This document shows, piece by piece, positions 8,182-16,527 of a stretch of 24,081 bases of DNA (within the stretch, counting starts at the first letter, position 1; each line of letters opens with the position of its first letter). The stretch is taken from assembly GCA_023231425.1 (NCBI GenBank), contig JALNVI010000041.1:1-24081 (forward strand). Direction: 5' to 3'. This stretch comes from Desulforhopalus sp. (GTDB lineage Bacteria > Desulfobacterota > Desulfobulbia > Desulfobulbales > Desulfocapsaceae). The notes beneath the pieces are model-generated. The model saw only the letters and a program-made list of their open reading frames with translations, searched no databases and was not told the origin of the DNA. The translations under genes and the position numbers were made by a program.

Positions 8182-9096
8182 TCATACTTTCTCAGTCTCA
8201 GCACGGCCAAGGAGGCCAGCAGGACGGAAGATTAAAATCAGCACCAACAGCGAGAAGGCAAAAACATCTTCGTAGGCGCTGGAGAAATAGCCGGTGGCAA
8301 AGCTCTCTGCCATACCGAGAACAAGCCCGCCGAGAACTGCTCCGGGAATGGAGCCGATTCCGCCGAGAACTGCGGCTGTAAAAGCTTTGATTCCGGCAAT
8401 AAAACCAATGTAGTAGTGAATGGAACCGGTATGCGAAGAGATGAGTATCCCGCCAACTGCCGCCAGTGCCGAGCCAATGATAAAGGTGGCGGAAATGATT
8501 TGATTGACGTTGATTCCCACCAGCTCCGCCATGGTGCGGTCCTGGGCAGTGGCGCGCATGGCCTTGCCTGTACGGGTGAATTTTATGATCCAGGTGAGAA
8601 TGAGCATGACGATAACGGTCGTCACCCAGATGACAAAGTCGGAACTGGAAAATGTGGAAGCAAAGGGCTCAAGAAAATCAAACTCAGGAATAACCTCGGG
8701 AAATCCAAGGTATTTTTCCGTCTGCCCGAGCATGACGTAGTTTTGCAGGAAGACCGACATGCCGATTGCCGAAATAAGCGGAGAGAGACGCGGTGCGTTG
8801 CGCAGCGGCTTATAGGCGATCTTCTCCACCGTATAACCGTACCCCCCCGCCCAAAAGATTGACGCTGCGGTAGCGATACAGATCATTGCCCACATTGGCA
8901 GACCAAGGACGGTGAGCAGTGAGGATGCAAGAAAGAAGACAAAAGCCCCGATCATATAAATCTCACCGTGGGCAAAGTTGATCAGCCCGACAATCCCGTA
9001 CACCATTGTGTAGCCGAGGGCGATCAGAGCGTAGATAGACCCTTTGGTCAATCCGCTGGCAAACAGTTCTATAAAATATTGAGAGTCGAAATGCAT
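8182..9096 (-). CDS. livH: Branched-chain amino acid ABC transporter permease LivH
   Basis: LivH is the second channel subunit of the importer. It has 304 residues, the normal length, and is strongly hydrophobic with about eight membrane segments. Family motifs include GLTKGSIYALIALGYTMVYGIVGLINFAHGEIYMIGA at the N-terminus (residues about 15-50), AYKPLRNAPRLSPLISAIG, TRTGKAMRATAQDRTMAELVGIN and AFTAAVLGGIGSIPGAVLGG. The start at 9096 is 76 bases after livK, with a short hairpin in the gap. The ribosome binding site is weak (AGGCGCC close to the ATG). Confidence 0.95.
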   Translation of the reverse strand: MHFDSQYFIELFASGLTKGSIYALIALGYTMVYGIVGLINFAHGEIYMIGAFVFFLASSLLTVLGLPMWAMICIATAASIFWAGGYGYTVEKIAYKPLRNAPRLSPLISAIGMSVFLQNYVMLGQTEKYLGFPEVIPEFDFLEPFASTFSSSDFVIWVTTVIVMLILTWIIKFTRTGKAMRATAQDRTMAELVGINVNQIISATFIIGSALAAVGGILISSHTGSIHYYIGFIAGIKAFTAAVLGGIGSIPGAVLGGLVLGMAESFATGYFSSAYEDVFAFSLLVLILIFRPAGLLGRAETEKV

Positions 9097-9117
9097 GGCG
9101 CCTGATTGGAAAAAGGA

Positions 9118-9149
9118 AAGCCTGAGCCGGGAATCCCTGACTCAGGCTT
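9118..9149 (-). terminator. Intercistronic hairpin between livK and livH, probable attenuator
   Basis: AAGCCTGAG at 9118-9126 is the exact reverse complement of CTCAGGCTT at 9141-9149, leaving a 14-base loop. Read on the minus strand the stem is followed by a pyrimidine tract (TTTCCTTTTTCC). It sits 23 bases after the livK stop and before livH. A partial terminator or 3'-end stabiliser here would raise LivK relative to the membrane subunits. Confidence 0.6.
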
Positions 9150-9172
9150 GAGAAACAGCGTGTTCCGACAGG

Positions 9173-10300
9173 TTATTTCTGTTCTACAAATTTACCATCA
9201 ACAACCTTTGAAACAGCATACCCGATTCCGGTTGCATCGCCAACCTCATCGAAGCTGACATTTCCCATGGGAGTAGCAACGACCTCAGATCGCAGAGCCT
9301 TTGCCACTGCGGAAAGCTCGGTGGAATCAGCCTTGTCGATGGCATTGACGAGGACAATCATGGCGGTGTAGGCGTTGAGATAAAATTCACCAGGCTCAGA
9401 GCCGAATTTCTTTTTATGCTCTTCTATCGCCTTAATGGCCAGAGGATTGGAGGTGGTGTCTTTTGAGCTGGAGGCATACACGCCTTCGGCATATTTTTTC
9501 GCAACGTCAATGAAAGTTTGTACACGGATACCATCATCTGAAACAAAATACGTCTTCATCCGTTTCTTGCGCATGGTAGTGACTATCTTGGAAGCTTCTG
9601 GATGATATCCACCATAAAGCACAACATCAGCCTGGGACCGTTTTATCTTCTGTACAATAGCAGAGTAATCAACTGCACCCTGGGTAATACCCTCTTCAAG
9701 AACGATTTTGGCGCGCCCGTCTTTTTCAAATTGCTCTTTGGCAAAGTGGATAAAACTTTTACCGTAGTCGCCTTTATCGTCAAGAAGAGCAATTTTTTTT
9801 GCCCCGAGTGTATCAAGGATAAAATCAACATCAACCTGAGCCTGGGCATCATCGGGAGCAACTGTACGGAAGAAATTGGGGTATTCTTTATCCTTGGTGA
9901 GCCCCGGAGTGGTTGCTGAAGGAGAAATGACAAGGATTGATTTTTCTTTGTAGAGAGGCATCACGGCGGAAGTTGGTCCAGAGCAGGTATGCCCTATAAC
10001 AGCATCCACACCGTCCGAAATCAATTTTTTCGCACTGTTGACGGCGATTTCCGGCTTACAGAGATCATCTTCAGAAAGGACTTCAATTTTTTTGCCGTGG
10101 ATGCCGCCTTTAGCATTTACCTGTTCTGCGATAATTTGCACTGCTTTGAGGGTAGGCAGTCCGTAGGAGGCAAGCTGTCCGCTGTGAGCTCCAGCGACGC
10201 CGATCTTGATGGTATCGCCCGCAGATGCAGCCGCTGGCGCAAAAGCAAAGAGGCAACAGGCTGCCATAAAAAATGCAGAATTACGAAGTGGGAACTTCAT
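9173..10300 (-). CDS. livK: Periplasmic branched-chain amino acid-binding protein
   Basis: This family 1/LivK-type solute-binding protein delivers leucine, isoleucine or valine to LivHMGF in the periplasm. It has 375 residues from the ATG at 10300. Residues 1-27 are a signal peptide (FMAACCLFAFAPAAASA) with cleavage before GDTIKIGVAGAHSGQLASYG. Further family features are AKGGIHGKKIEVLSEDD, VDAVIGHTCSGPTSAVMPLY and the C-terminal FDEVGDATGIGYAV. The frame runs on to 10528 with 76 more codons, but these look non-coding, and only 10300 has a good ribosome binding site (AAAGGAGC) and a signal peptide. A perfect TATAAT lies on the minus strand at 10485-10490, but its -35 region is poor; it may be the promoter, giving a leader of about 180 bases. 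It is the first gene of the operon. Confidence 0.94.
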   Translation of the reverse strand: MKFPLRNSAFFMAACCLFAFAPAAASAGDTIKIGVAGAHSGQLASYGLPTLKAVQIIAEQVNAKGGIHGKKIEVLSEDDLCKPEIAVNSAKKLISDGVDAVIGHTCSGPTSAVMPLYKEKSILVISPSATTPGLTKDKEYPNFFRTVAPDDAQAQVDVDFILDTLGAKKIALLDDKGDYGKSFIHFAKEQFEKDGRAKIVLEEGITQGAVDYSAIVQKIKRSQADVVLYGGYHPEASKIVTTMRKKRMKTYFVSDDGIRVQTFIDVAKKYAEGVYASSSKDTTSNPLAIKAIEEHKKKFGSEPGEFYLNAYTAMIVLVNAIDKADSTELSAVAKALRSEVVATPMGNVSFDEVGDATGIGYAVSKVVDGKFVEQK

Positions 10301-10566
10301 GGAAATGCTCCTTTTTTTGGGGTTTTGAGTGCCTCGCGTTGCGATTACCCGCCCATCTGTCTCCCTCGGAATCAGACGGCAGAGTGTACACTCGATATGA
10401 TACTGACAGGATGTTGTTTTAATTCGAAAAATATTTCTACACCTCACCTCTGCAAGAAGTAACCGGTGCTGGTACAATGGCATAATTATAACGTAGATCT
10501 CCGTGTAAATATATCTCAAAGTTGACATATTTGCATAATTTTCTGTTTTTTTTATCCTTTATACAA

Positions 10567-11610
10567 ATGAAAACCAGACTCGACCTCCTTTTTCTCCTCG
10601 GCCGCCCCCTGGGCCCTGTTTACGGTATGGTGATGAACATCCGTGCCCTCTTTTACCGTCACGGTATTTTTACGGTACATCACATGGGAGCGCCGGTAAT
10701 TTCCGTAGGCAATCTCGTGCTTGGCGGGACCGGTAAATCTCCCATGGTGCGGCACCTGGCCCGGCTGTTGCAATCTTCCGGATTTCAGCCAGCGGTAATC
10801 AGCCGAGGTTACGGTGGGACGGCCAGTGAGGCTGTCAATATCGTTTCCGATGGCGGCAAACTCCTGCTCAATGCTGCGCAGGCTGGCGACGAACCCTTCA
10901 TGCTGGCGAAATCCCTGCCGGGTGTTTCGATAGTGACCGGGAGCAAGCGGCGTTTTCCCGCAGCCTGGGCCGAGAAAGAACAGGGGGCGGATTGCCTTGT
11001 GCTTGATGATGCCTTTCAACACATGGCCGTTGCACGGGACATCAACATCGTCCTTTTTGATTCCACAGCCCTGACAGGCAACGGCCGCATCTTTCCTGCA
11101 GGTCCTCTGCGGGAACCATCCTCAGCCCTCAGGCGGGCAAATTGCTTTGTTCTGACCGGAACAACCGATGCAAATGCAGAACAGGCTGCGAAGTTTGCCG
11201 CCAGACTCAGGGAGCGGTTTCCTGAAAAACAGGTCTTCCTGGCCAGGCGAAAACAGTATCGACTCTATTCTGAGACGGGCGAGGTCGTCTCGTGTGACGG
11301 CTTACCGGCAGCATCAGCTTTTTGCGGAATAGCGCATCCAGAGCGATTTGAACAGAGTTTGAAGGAGCTCGGGATTTCACTTAAGATGTTTACAGCCCTG
11401 CCAGACCACTTCACCTATACTCAGAACAGTTTGCAGAAGTTCTGTAAGGAGGCAGGCGAAGCCGGTGCGGAAGTACTGATAACGACAGAAAAAGATATCG
11501 TAAAAGCAGGTGAACTGGAAAGTTCACTGCCCATTTTAACCGCCCGATTTGAAGTCGCTCTACCGAAAGAGTTTGACCGTTATATACTGGAAAGGCTTCA
11601 GAAAAAGTGA
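10567..11610 (+). CDS. lpxK: Tetraacyldisaccharide 4'-kinase
   Basis: LpxK is an inner-membrane kinase that phosphorylates the tetraacyldisaccharide 1-phosphate made by LpxB at the 4' position, giving lipid IVA. The product has 347 residues, slightly longer than the E. coli enzyme. The N-terminal hydrophobic region (about 5-30) anchors it to the membrane. The P-loop lies in GNLVLGGTGKSP at 48-59, with VISRGYGG at 78-84 and the metal/substrate motif DDAFQH at 147-152, then IFPAGPLREP. A TTG at 10522 in the same frame would add 15 residues. I prefer the ATG at 10567 because it matches the usual N-terminus, although no clear ribosome binding site precedes either. It diverges from livK and is followed by lpxC on the same strand after 243 bases. 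Confidence 0.94.
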   Translation: MKTRLDLLFLLGRPLGPVYGMVMNIRALFYRHGIFTVHHMGAPVISVGNLVLGGTGKSPMVRHLARLLQSSGFQPAVISRGYGGTASEAVNIVSDGGKLLLNAAQAGDEPFMLAKSLPGVSIVTGSKRRFPAAWAEKEQGADCLVLDDAFQHMAVARDINIVLFDSTALTGNGRIFPAGPLREPSSALRRANCFVLTGTTDANAEQAAKFAARLRERFPEKQVFLARRKQYRLYSETGEVVSCDGLPAASAFCGIAHPERFEQSLKELGISLKMFTALPDHFTYTQNSLQKFCKEAGEAGAEVLITTEKDIVKAGELESSLPILTARFEVALPKEFDRYILERLQKK

Positions 11611-11853
11611 GTGGCTGTGTGGCGGGCATTGCCAACAGGCCTGTTGCGTGAAAAAGCACACACCTGCCAGCCGCGATATGTGGCTTTTATCCCATAGCTT
11701 CATTGTTGTATTTTTTTGACCGGTACAAAAAATAAAACTTTTTCCTCGATATTTCATCATGATACATTGAATTATTCTTCGGATACTGTTTCAGGTATAT
11801 TTTTTGCTTGTACAAGGTGCAGGATAAAACAATTTTCTTTGAAAGGTAAAATT

Positions 11854-12843
11854 ATGAAATATACAATGGATCCTCACCAGTACACACTCAAGAAAACGGT
11901 AGACTGTCATGGCATTGGCCTGCACTCCGGGCGTGACATCTCCCTGAGGATTAAACCAGCCGCAGCCGATACCGGGATACGTTTCTTCCGCAGTGATCTC
12001 CCAGGTCAGGCGCCTGTTTACGCACATATGAACCGGGTAGTTGACACAAATCTGGCGACGACCATCGGCAACCAATATTTTCGGATCTCCACGACGGAAC
12101 ATCTTATGGCAGCTCTTCGTGCCAGCGGAATTGACAATGCCGATATCGCAGTAAATGCTCCGGAGATTCCGATCATGGATGGCTCTGCGGCACCTTTTGT
12201 TGAAGCACTTAAGCGGGCGGGGACGAAACAGCAGAATCGCTGTCGCCGTGTCCTGAAAATTACCCGTCCCATCTCCTATACCGATGGCGACAAACACATC
12301 ACCATCTCTCCTTACGATGGCTTTAAGGTAAGCGGCGAGATTGCCTTCGATGCTGAGATAATCAAACATCAGAAATACACCTTTGATCTTAACAGCGGTC
12401 ATTTTGATGCAGATATTGCCCGTGCACGGACCTTCGGTTATGTAGAAGAAGTTGAACAGCTTTGGGCGAACGGCCTTGCACAGGGTGGTAATCTGGCAAA
12501 CGTTATTGCAATTCACTGGGATCGCAAGTCTATTCTTAATGAAGACGGCCTGCGCTACAAAGATGAATTTGTCCGCCACAAAATTCTTGACCTCATTGGC
12601 GACATTGCACTGCTCGGAATTCCTGTTCTCGGCCACATTGAGGCATATAAAGTTGGTCACACCCAGCATCTTGGTTTGATGAAAGCCATTGAAGAAGCCG
12701 AAGATTGCTGGGAAGTTGTTGAACTGAAGATCAACGGAGGCCAATCTGTTCTCAGCCGCATGGCTGCAAGTACCAGAGCAATCGGCACGACCATGCTCCC
12801 CTTTTTCCACACTGAAGAGGAACCGACAGCCCTTGCAGCCTGA
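11854..12843 (+). CDS. lpxC: UDP-3-O-acyl-N-acetylglucosamine deacetylase
   Basis: LpxC is the zinc-dependent deacetylase that performs the committed step of lipid A synthesis in the cytoplasm. It has 329 residues from the ATG at 11854, which has a GAAAGG ribosome binding site 8 bases upstream; the open frame further upstream to a TTG at 11716 does not look coding. Conserved features are LKKTVDCHGIGLHSG at 12-26, TEHLMAAL with a zinc-binding histidine at 83, MDGSAAPFVEAL at 109-119, HKILDLIGD with His242 and Asp246 completing the zinc site, and GHTQHL with the catalytic His at 269. The C-terminus is about 20 residues longer than many homologues. The 242-base gap after lpxK suggests it may also have its own promoter. 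Confidence 0.96.
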   Translation: MKYTMDPHQYTLKKTVDCHGIGLHSGRDISLRIKPAAADTGIRFFRSDLPGQAPVYAHMNRVVDTNLATTIGNQYFRISTTEHLMAALRASGIDNADIAVNAPEIPIMDGSAAPFVEALKRAGTKQQNRCRRVLKITRPISYTDGDKHITISPYDGFKVSGEIAFDAEIIKHQKYTFDLNSGHFDADIARARTFGYVEEVEQLWANGLAQGGNLANVIAIHWDRKSILNEDGLRYKDEFVRHKILDLIGDIALLGIPVLGHIEAYKVGHTQHLGLMKAIEEAEDCWEVVELKINGGQSVLSRMAASTRAIGTTMLPFFHTEEEPTALAA

Positions 12844-12863
12844 AGGTGCCCGCAATAATATAT

Positions 12864-12907
12864 AAAAAAGAGGCCGTATCGCTTTAAAGCGATACGGCCT
12901 CTTTTTT
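12864..12907 (+). terminator. Bidirectional terminator between lpxC and the aminotransferase gene
   Basis: A 44-base perfect palindrome, centred on TTTAAA at about 12885/12886, with AAAAAAGAGGCCGTATCG on one side and the exact complement on the other. It gives a long G+C-rich stem with A runs before and T runs after in both directions. It can stop both lpxC (ends at 12843, plus) and the convergent aminotransferase gene (ends at 12958, minus). Confidence 0.92.
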
Positions 12908-12957
12908 ATTCTTTACGCTACAGAACCATCAGGTCTGCCCTGAGATATGATACGGAT

Positions 12958-14157
12958 TCAGGCTGAGATGGCAACAACTGCCTTTTTGATTTTCTCAAAA
13001 TGAGCATCGTCCATTTTGACGTTGATGGGATAGCAGAGAGTCCGTGTCAGGATTGCCGCTGTCTTCGGCAAGACATTCTCATCATAATGAATCCGCCTGC
13101 GACCATCGACATCGGCAAAGGGATACCCCGACCGGGTTACAGTCTTCTCACCCAGCAGATGCTCCCAGTGGGTGTAATAGTGCCAGCTGTTTTCGCTGAA
13201 ATTTACCGCGCCGCATTCGTGTACGCGTAAAACTTCATTCACCCTGCGGGACTCATCTGCATTCGGCAGAAGAAAGGCAACAAAGGAAGCATTGTCTCCG
13301 GATTCATCCAGAATGGTGCGAAAACTTACTCCAGGAATGTCAGAAAGGATTTTTTTCAAGCGGGCTTTATTTGTGCGTTGAATGGCGATGAGTGAATCAA
13401 GCTTTTCCATTTGCCCAAGTCCAATTGCCCCCTGGAGTTCCATCATGCGGTAGTTGGATCCAAAAAAGCGACGTCCATCAGCCCCGCGTCCTCCCGGATT
13501 CTCAGCATGGTCATGGCCATGGTCATGATACTCACTCATCTTTCTCCACAGGTCTGCATTCCGGGTGATTATCATCCCCCCTTCGCCAGTGGTAAGAGTC
13601 TTTACGGAATCAAAGGAAAACGTGCCGCAGGCTCCGAAACTGCCGAGATGCCTTCCGTTAAGACGGGCACCAGTGGCCTGGGCAGTATCTTCGAGTATGG
13701 GAATGTCGTACTTTTCACCGATGGCAACGATCTTCTCAATCCTGGCCGGAGCACCCATCATGTGAACGGGAATAATGCATTTTGTCTTGTCAGTGATTTT
13801 ATTTTCGATATCGTCGGGGTCAAGATTAAGGGTATCATCAATTTCAGCAAAAACAGGAGTGGCTCCAATCTCAAGGATTGCTTCCCAGGTTGCAACAAAA
13901 GTAAATCCCTGGGTAATAACCTCATCACCGGGGCCAATTCCGAGGGCAATGAGTGCAACCTTCAACGCAGCGGACCCTGAAGTAACTGCCTGTGCGTGGG
14001 TGGTACTGGTATAGGCCGCGAATTTCTCTTCAAATTCACGAACCTTATGGATTCCCTTGCGTTGTTCTCCAAACTCATAGCGGAAAAGCACGCCGGTATC
14101 AAGAACCTCATTGATATGACGTCGTTCTTCTTCCCCAAAAATCTCATAACCCGGCAT
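12958..14157 (-). CDS. DegT/DnrJ/EryC1/StrS aminotransferase, KdnA-like
   Basis: This is a PLP-dependent sugar aminotransferase of 399 residues. PLP-site features are SGSAAL at 60-65, Asp157 in LEDTAQ, and the Schiff-base Lys186 in SFDSVKTLTTGEGG. The opening MPGYEIFGEEERRHINEVLD, the GVLFRYEF that follows, and a histidine-rich stretch HDHGHDH at 211-217 are what I remember from the KdnA group, which converts an 8-oxo Kdo precursor to 8-amino-Kdo for the lipopolysaccharide core. Its partner KdnB (iron-dependent alcohol dehydrogenase family) is not in the window. Alternatives are GnnB (UDP-GlcNAc3N synthesis) or an O-antigen aminotransferase. The ATG has a GGGGAGG ribosome binding site and lies 33 bases after the upstream TPR-like gene, with which it forms an operon. 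Enzyme class is secure; substrate is inference. Confidence 0.9.
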   Translation of the reverse strand: MPGYEIFGEEERRHINEVLDTGVLFRYEFGEQRKGIHKVREFEEKFAAYTSTTHAQAVTSGSAALKVALIALGIGPGDEVITQGFTFVATWEAILEIGATPVFAEIDDTLNLDPDDIENKITDKTKCIIPVHMMGAPARIEKIVAIGEKYDIPILEDTAQATGARLNGRHLGSFGACGTFSFDSVKTLTTGEGGMIITRNADLWRKMSEYHDHGHDHAENPGGRGADGRRFFGSNYRMMELQGAIGLGQMEKLDSLIAIQRTNKARLKKILSDIPGVSFRTILDESGDNASFVAFLLPNADESRRVNEVLRVHECGAVNFSENSWHYYTHWEHLLGEKTVTRSGYPFADVDGRRRIHYDENVLPKTAAILTRTLCYPINVKMDDAHFEKIKKAVVAISA

Positions 14158-14190
14158 ACTGCCTCCCCTGCGTAATTGCAGTTTTGTTTA

Positions 14191-14892
14191 TTATTTTGCA
14201 ATAACCGCTTTTATCTGCTCTATTCTGGACTGCATAAGCTGTTTGTTCTGAGCCATGTTCGGGTCATCACCGGCAGTTACCACATAATCGTTGTAAATCG
14301 CGAGAGCCCGTTCAGTCTGGCTCTGTTCTTCAAGAATTCGTCCCTCGCCGTAGAAACCGATAAATTCATATCCAACGATATTCTGCAGATTATGATAGAG
14401 AGCGGTTGCTCCGGTATAGTCTTTTGCCCCTTCAAGTGCCTGTGCCTCCCCATAGAGAAGCAACCCGTAGAGCGGGTCACTCTCAGAAATTTCGCCTCGG
14501 ATTGCGCCAAAACGATCTGCCGCATCCTTGAACTTTTCCTGAGTCATTGCAAAGCGGGCCAGTTCTACTTTCGCCCAGGTGGCTGCAGTGGTAGAACCAT
14601 ACTCTTCAATTATTTTCTCAAGGGATGCCTTGCGTTGATCCTGAGGTTCACTTATTGCTGCTGCAAAAGTGGAGGCCGCATGCTGGATTTTTTTCTGATG
14701 CGAAGATCGCCAGAGTGAAAAAGAGACGACGAAGATTACCAGCAGAATAAGCAGCCATGTAATTATTCTGGCGTTACGACTGATATTTTGAATCACCGGT
14801 TGCGGGACGTTAATATGCTCAAGAACAGCTTCAACCTTATCAACAGTTGATTCGGGACCAAGACGCTTATTGTACGCACTCTCGATTGACAT
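14191..14892 (-). CDS. Membrane-anchored tetratricopeptide-like protein (YfgM-like domain)
   Basis: This 233-residue protein has a short cytoplasmic N-terminus, one strong membrane segment at about 43-61 (IITWLLILLVIFVVSFSLW), then a helical, alanine-rich domain of TPR-like repeats that would face the periplasm. Repeat-like units are visible around ATWAKVELARFAMTQEKFKDAADRF, GLLLYGEAQALEGAKDYTGATALY and FYGEGRILEEQSQTERALAIYND. The layout resembles the YfgM/TPR_21 group, which assists envelope protein folding or assembly, but sequence identity to a specific family is not clear to me. The ATG at 14892 has an excellent ribosome binding site (AAGGAGGAG). It is transcribed with the KdnA-like aminotransferase and diverges from xseA. 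No specific function is assigned. Confidence 0.82.
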   Translation of the reverse strand: MSIESAYNKRLGPESTVDKVEAVLEHINVPQPVIQNISRNARIITWLLILLVIFVVSFSLWRSSHQKKIQHAASTFAAAISEPQDQRKASLEKIIEEYGSTTAATWAKVELARFAMTQEKFKDAADRFGAIRGEISESDPLYGLLLYGEAQALEGAKDYTGATALYHNLQNIVGYEFIGFYGEGRILEEQSQTERALAIYNDYVVTAGDDPNMAQNKQLMQSRIEQIKAVIAK

Positions 14893-15058
14893 GCGATACT
14901 CCTCCTTTTATTGTGAATGGCCTGCAGTGCAGTTGTCTGCGGACAGAAAATATTTCCAACACCAGTGTACGGATTCAACAGGGTTTTCAATATAAACGAT
15001 TGCCCTTTTGCTGTCATTGGGAAACCGGCCAGAATCCAACTTTTACCAGCAATACAAT

Positions 15059-16405
15059 ATGTCTTCACCTTTATCTGATACAATCCTGACCGTCGGAGAA
15101 TTTACAAGTAATCTCAAAGAGATACTGGAAAGTTGCTTCCGTTTTATTCATATTTCCGGGGAAATTTCCAACCTGCGCACTCCCCTTTCCGGTCACTCTT
15201 ACTTCACTTTAAAGGATTCCGAAGCACAACTGCAGGCAGTTCTGTTCAAACGCCAGAAACGTTTTGTTGATATACAACTGGAAAATGGTCAGAAGGTGAT
15301 CTGTTTTGGTCGGATATCTGTCTATGAACCACGAGGAAACTATCAACTGATTGTTGACAGTGTTGAAGTGAACGGTTCTGGCCAACTTCAGCAAGACTTT
15401 GAAAGACTGAAGAAAAAGCTCTTCTCCAGAGGATATTTTGATGAAGCTCGCAAAATCAAAATACCAGTCGCACCACAAAAAATAGCAGTAATAAGTTCTC
15501 CTTCTGGAGCTGCTTTTATCGATTTTTTAAAAACGATCCGCTTGCGGGGAACATCGGCTCATATCGAACTTCTCCCCGTCCCCGTCCAGGGAGATGAGGC
15601 TGCAGGAAAAATCGCCGCTGCAATCAACACCTTGAACACGTTGAACAGGCATGATGTCATTGTTCTGATCCGGGGTGGTGGCTCACTGGAGGATCTATGG
15701 GCCTTTAATGAAGAAGTTGTAGCGGATGCCATTTTCAATACGCGGCTGCCTGTCGTTACCGGTATTGGCCATGAAATCGATTTTACCATTGCAGATTTCT
15801 GCGCTGACTGGCGATGTTCAACCCCGACTGCTGCGGCAGAGTTGCTTACCCCGGACAGCAGGCACAGCAAAGAACGTTTGAGAACATGCAAAGTAAGACT
15901 TTGTAATCGCATCAATGAACAGCTGAACTCCGCGACGCAAAACTTAAAACTTCAGATCCGCGATCTTCACCGTTTTACCTATGCTGTTGATGAATGTTCA
16001 CATCGGCTGGAGATGAGCCATGCACTGTTGACTCAGGCTATTGATACAGTGATCAGTGAAAGAGAAGACCAACATGTGGAGCTTCATCATCGCCTCATGT
16101 TAAGTGCCCCCCTCAATCGTATTGAGAAAAAACACAATAATCTTGCCGCAACCCTTGGTAAAATGTTCACGGCAATGGATCACCAGATTTCTTCCAGAGA
16201 AAAAGAGATTGCCGGAACGGCAGCTCTTTTAAATGGCGTCAGCCCGCTGGCAACTCTTTTGCGTGGTTATTCCATCACACGAACCATGCCGAAAAAAGGT
16301 GAACAAGAGATTATTCGAAACAGCACCTCAGTTCAATGCGGTGAGCAGATTGAAGTTTTGTTACACGAGGGACGGCTTGAGTGTGAAGTGAAGAAAATTG
16401 AATAA
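15059..16405 (+). CDS. xseA: Exodeoxyribonuclease VII large subunit
   Basis: XseA is the catalytic subunit of exonuclease VII, which degrades single-stranded DNA from both ends in repair. It has 448 residues, the usual size. The N-terminal OB-fold includes ISGEISNLRTPLSGHSYFTLKD at about 32-53. The catalytic domain has VISSPSGAAFIDFL, RGGGSLEDLWAFN at 205-217, GHEIDFTIAD at 237-246 and RCSTPTAAAELL at 252-263; a long helical region follows, ending in LLRGYSITR. A TTG at 15008 would add 17 residues, but the ATG at 15059 fits the family N-terminus; neither has a clear ribosome binding site. The small subunit gene xseB, often next door, is not found downstream. Confidence 0.95.
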   Translation: MSSPLSDTILTVGEFTSNLKEILESCFRFIHISGEISNLRTPLSGHSYFTLKDSEAQLQAVLFKRQKRFVDIQLENGQKVICFGRISVYEPRGNYQLIVDSVEVNGSGQLQQDFERLKKKLFSRGYFDEARKIKIPVAPQKIAVISSPSGAAFIDFLKTIRLRGTSAHIELLPVPVQGDEAAGKIAAAINTLNTLNRHDVIVLIRGGGSLEDLWAFNEEVVADAIFNTRLPVVTGIGHEIDFTIADFCADWRCSTPTAAAELLTPDSRHSKERLRTCKVRLCNRINEQLNSATQNLKLQIRDLHRFTYAVDECSHRLEMSHALLTQAIDTVISEREDQHVELHHRLMLSAPLNRIEKKHNNLAATLGKMFTAMDHQISSREKEIAGTAALLNGVSPLATLLRGYSITRTMPKKGEQEIIRNSTSVQCGEQIEVLLHEGRLECEVKKIE

Positions 16406-16453
16406 GACCTGGCGTCTGTGGTTCTGAGGTAAAAAGCAGCAAGAAGTTTCTTT

Positions 16454-16501
16454 AAAATAACAATGGCCATCTCCTTTAAAGAAGATGGCCATTGTTATTT
16501 T
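16454..16501 (-). terminator. Bidirectional terminator between xseA and sat
   Basis: The 19 bases at 16454-16472 (AAAATAACAATGGCCATCT) are the exact reverse complement of 16483-16501, with a 10-base loop. T runs follow the stem in both directions. It lies 48 bases after the xseA stop and 26 bases after the sat stop on the opposite strand, so it can end both convergent transcripts. Confidence 0.9.
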
Positions 16502-16527
16502 TTGTCCAGCGTATGTATCAGAAAACC

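Noticed and set aside
10301..10528. N-terminal extension of livK by 76 codons
   Set aside because: The extension precedes a clear signal peptide and good ribosome binding site at 10300 and has non-coding character.
10522..10558. TTGACA at 10522-10527 as the -35 of an lpxK promoter
   Set aside because: No acceptable -10 lies 16-18 bases downstream; the nearest TATCCT is 25 bases away.
11791..12855. Long minus-strand open frame (354 codons) antisense to lpxC
   Set aside because: It lies entirely opposite a gene with all LpxC catalytic residues, shows no domain and is Cys/Asn-rich in a way typical of a shadow frame.
12864..12907. 44-base palindrome as a recombination or origin site
   Set aside because: Its A and T flanks, G+C-rich stem and place between convergent genes fit a bidirectional terminator fully.
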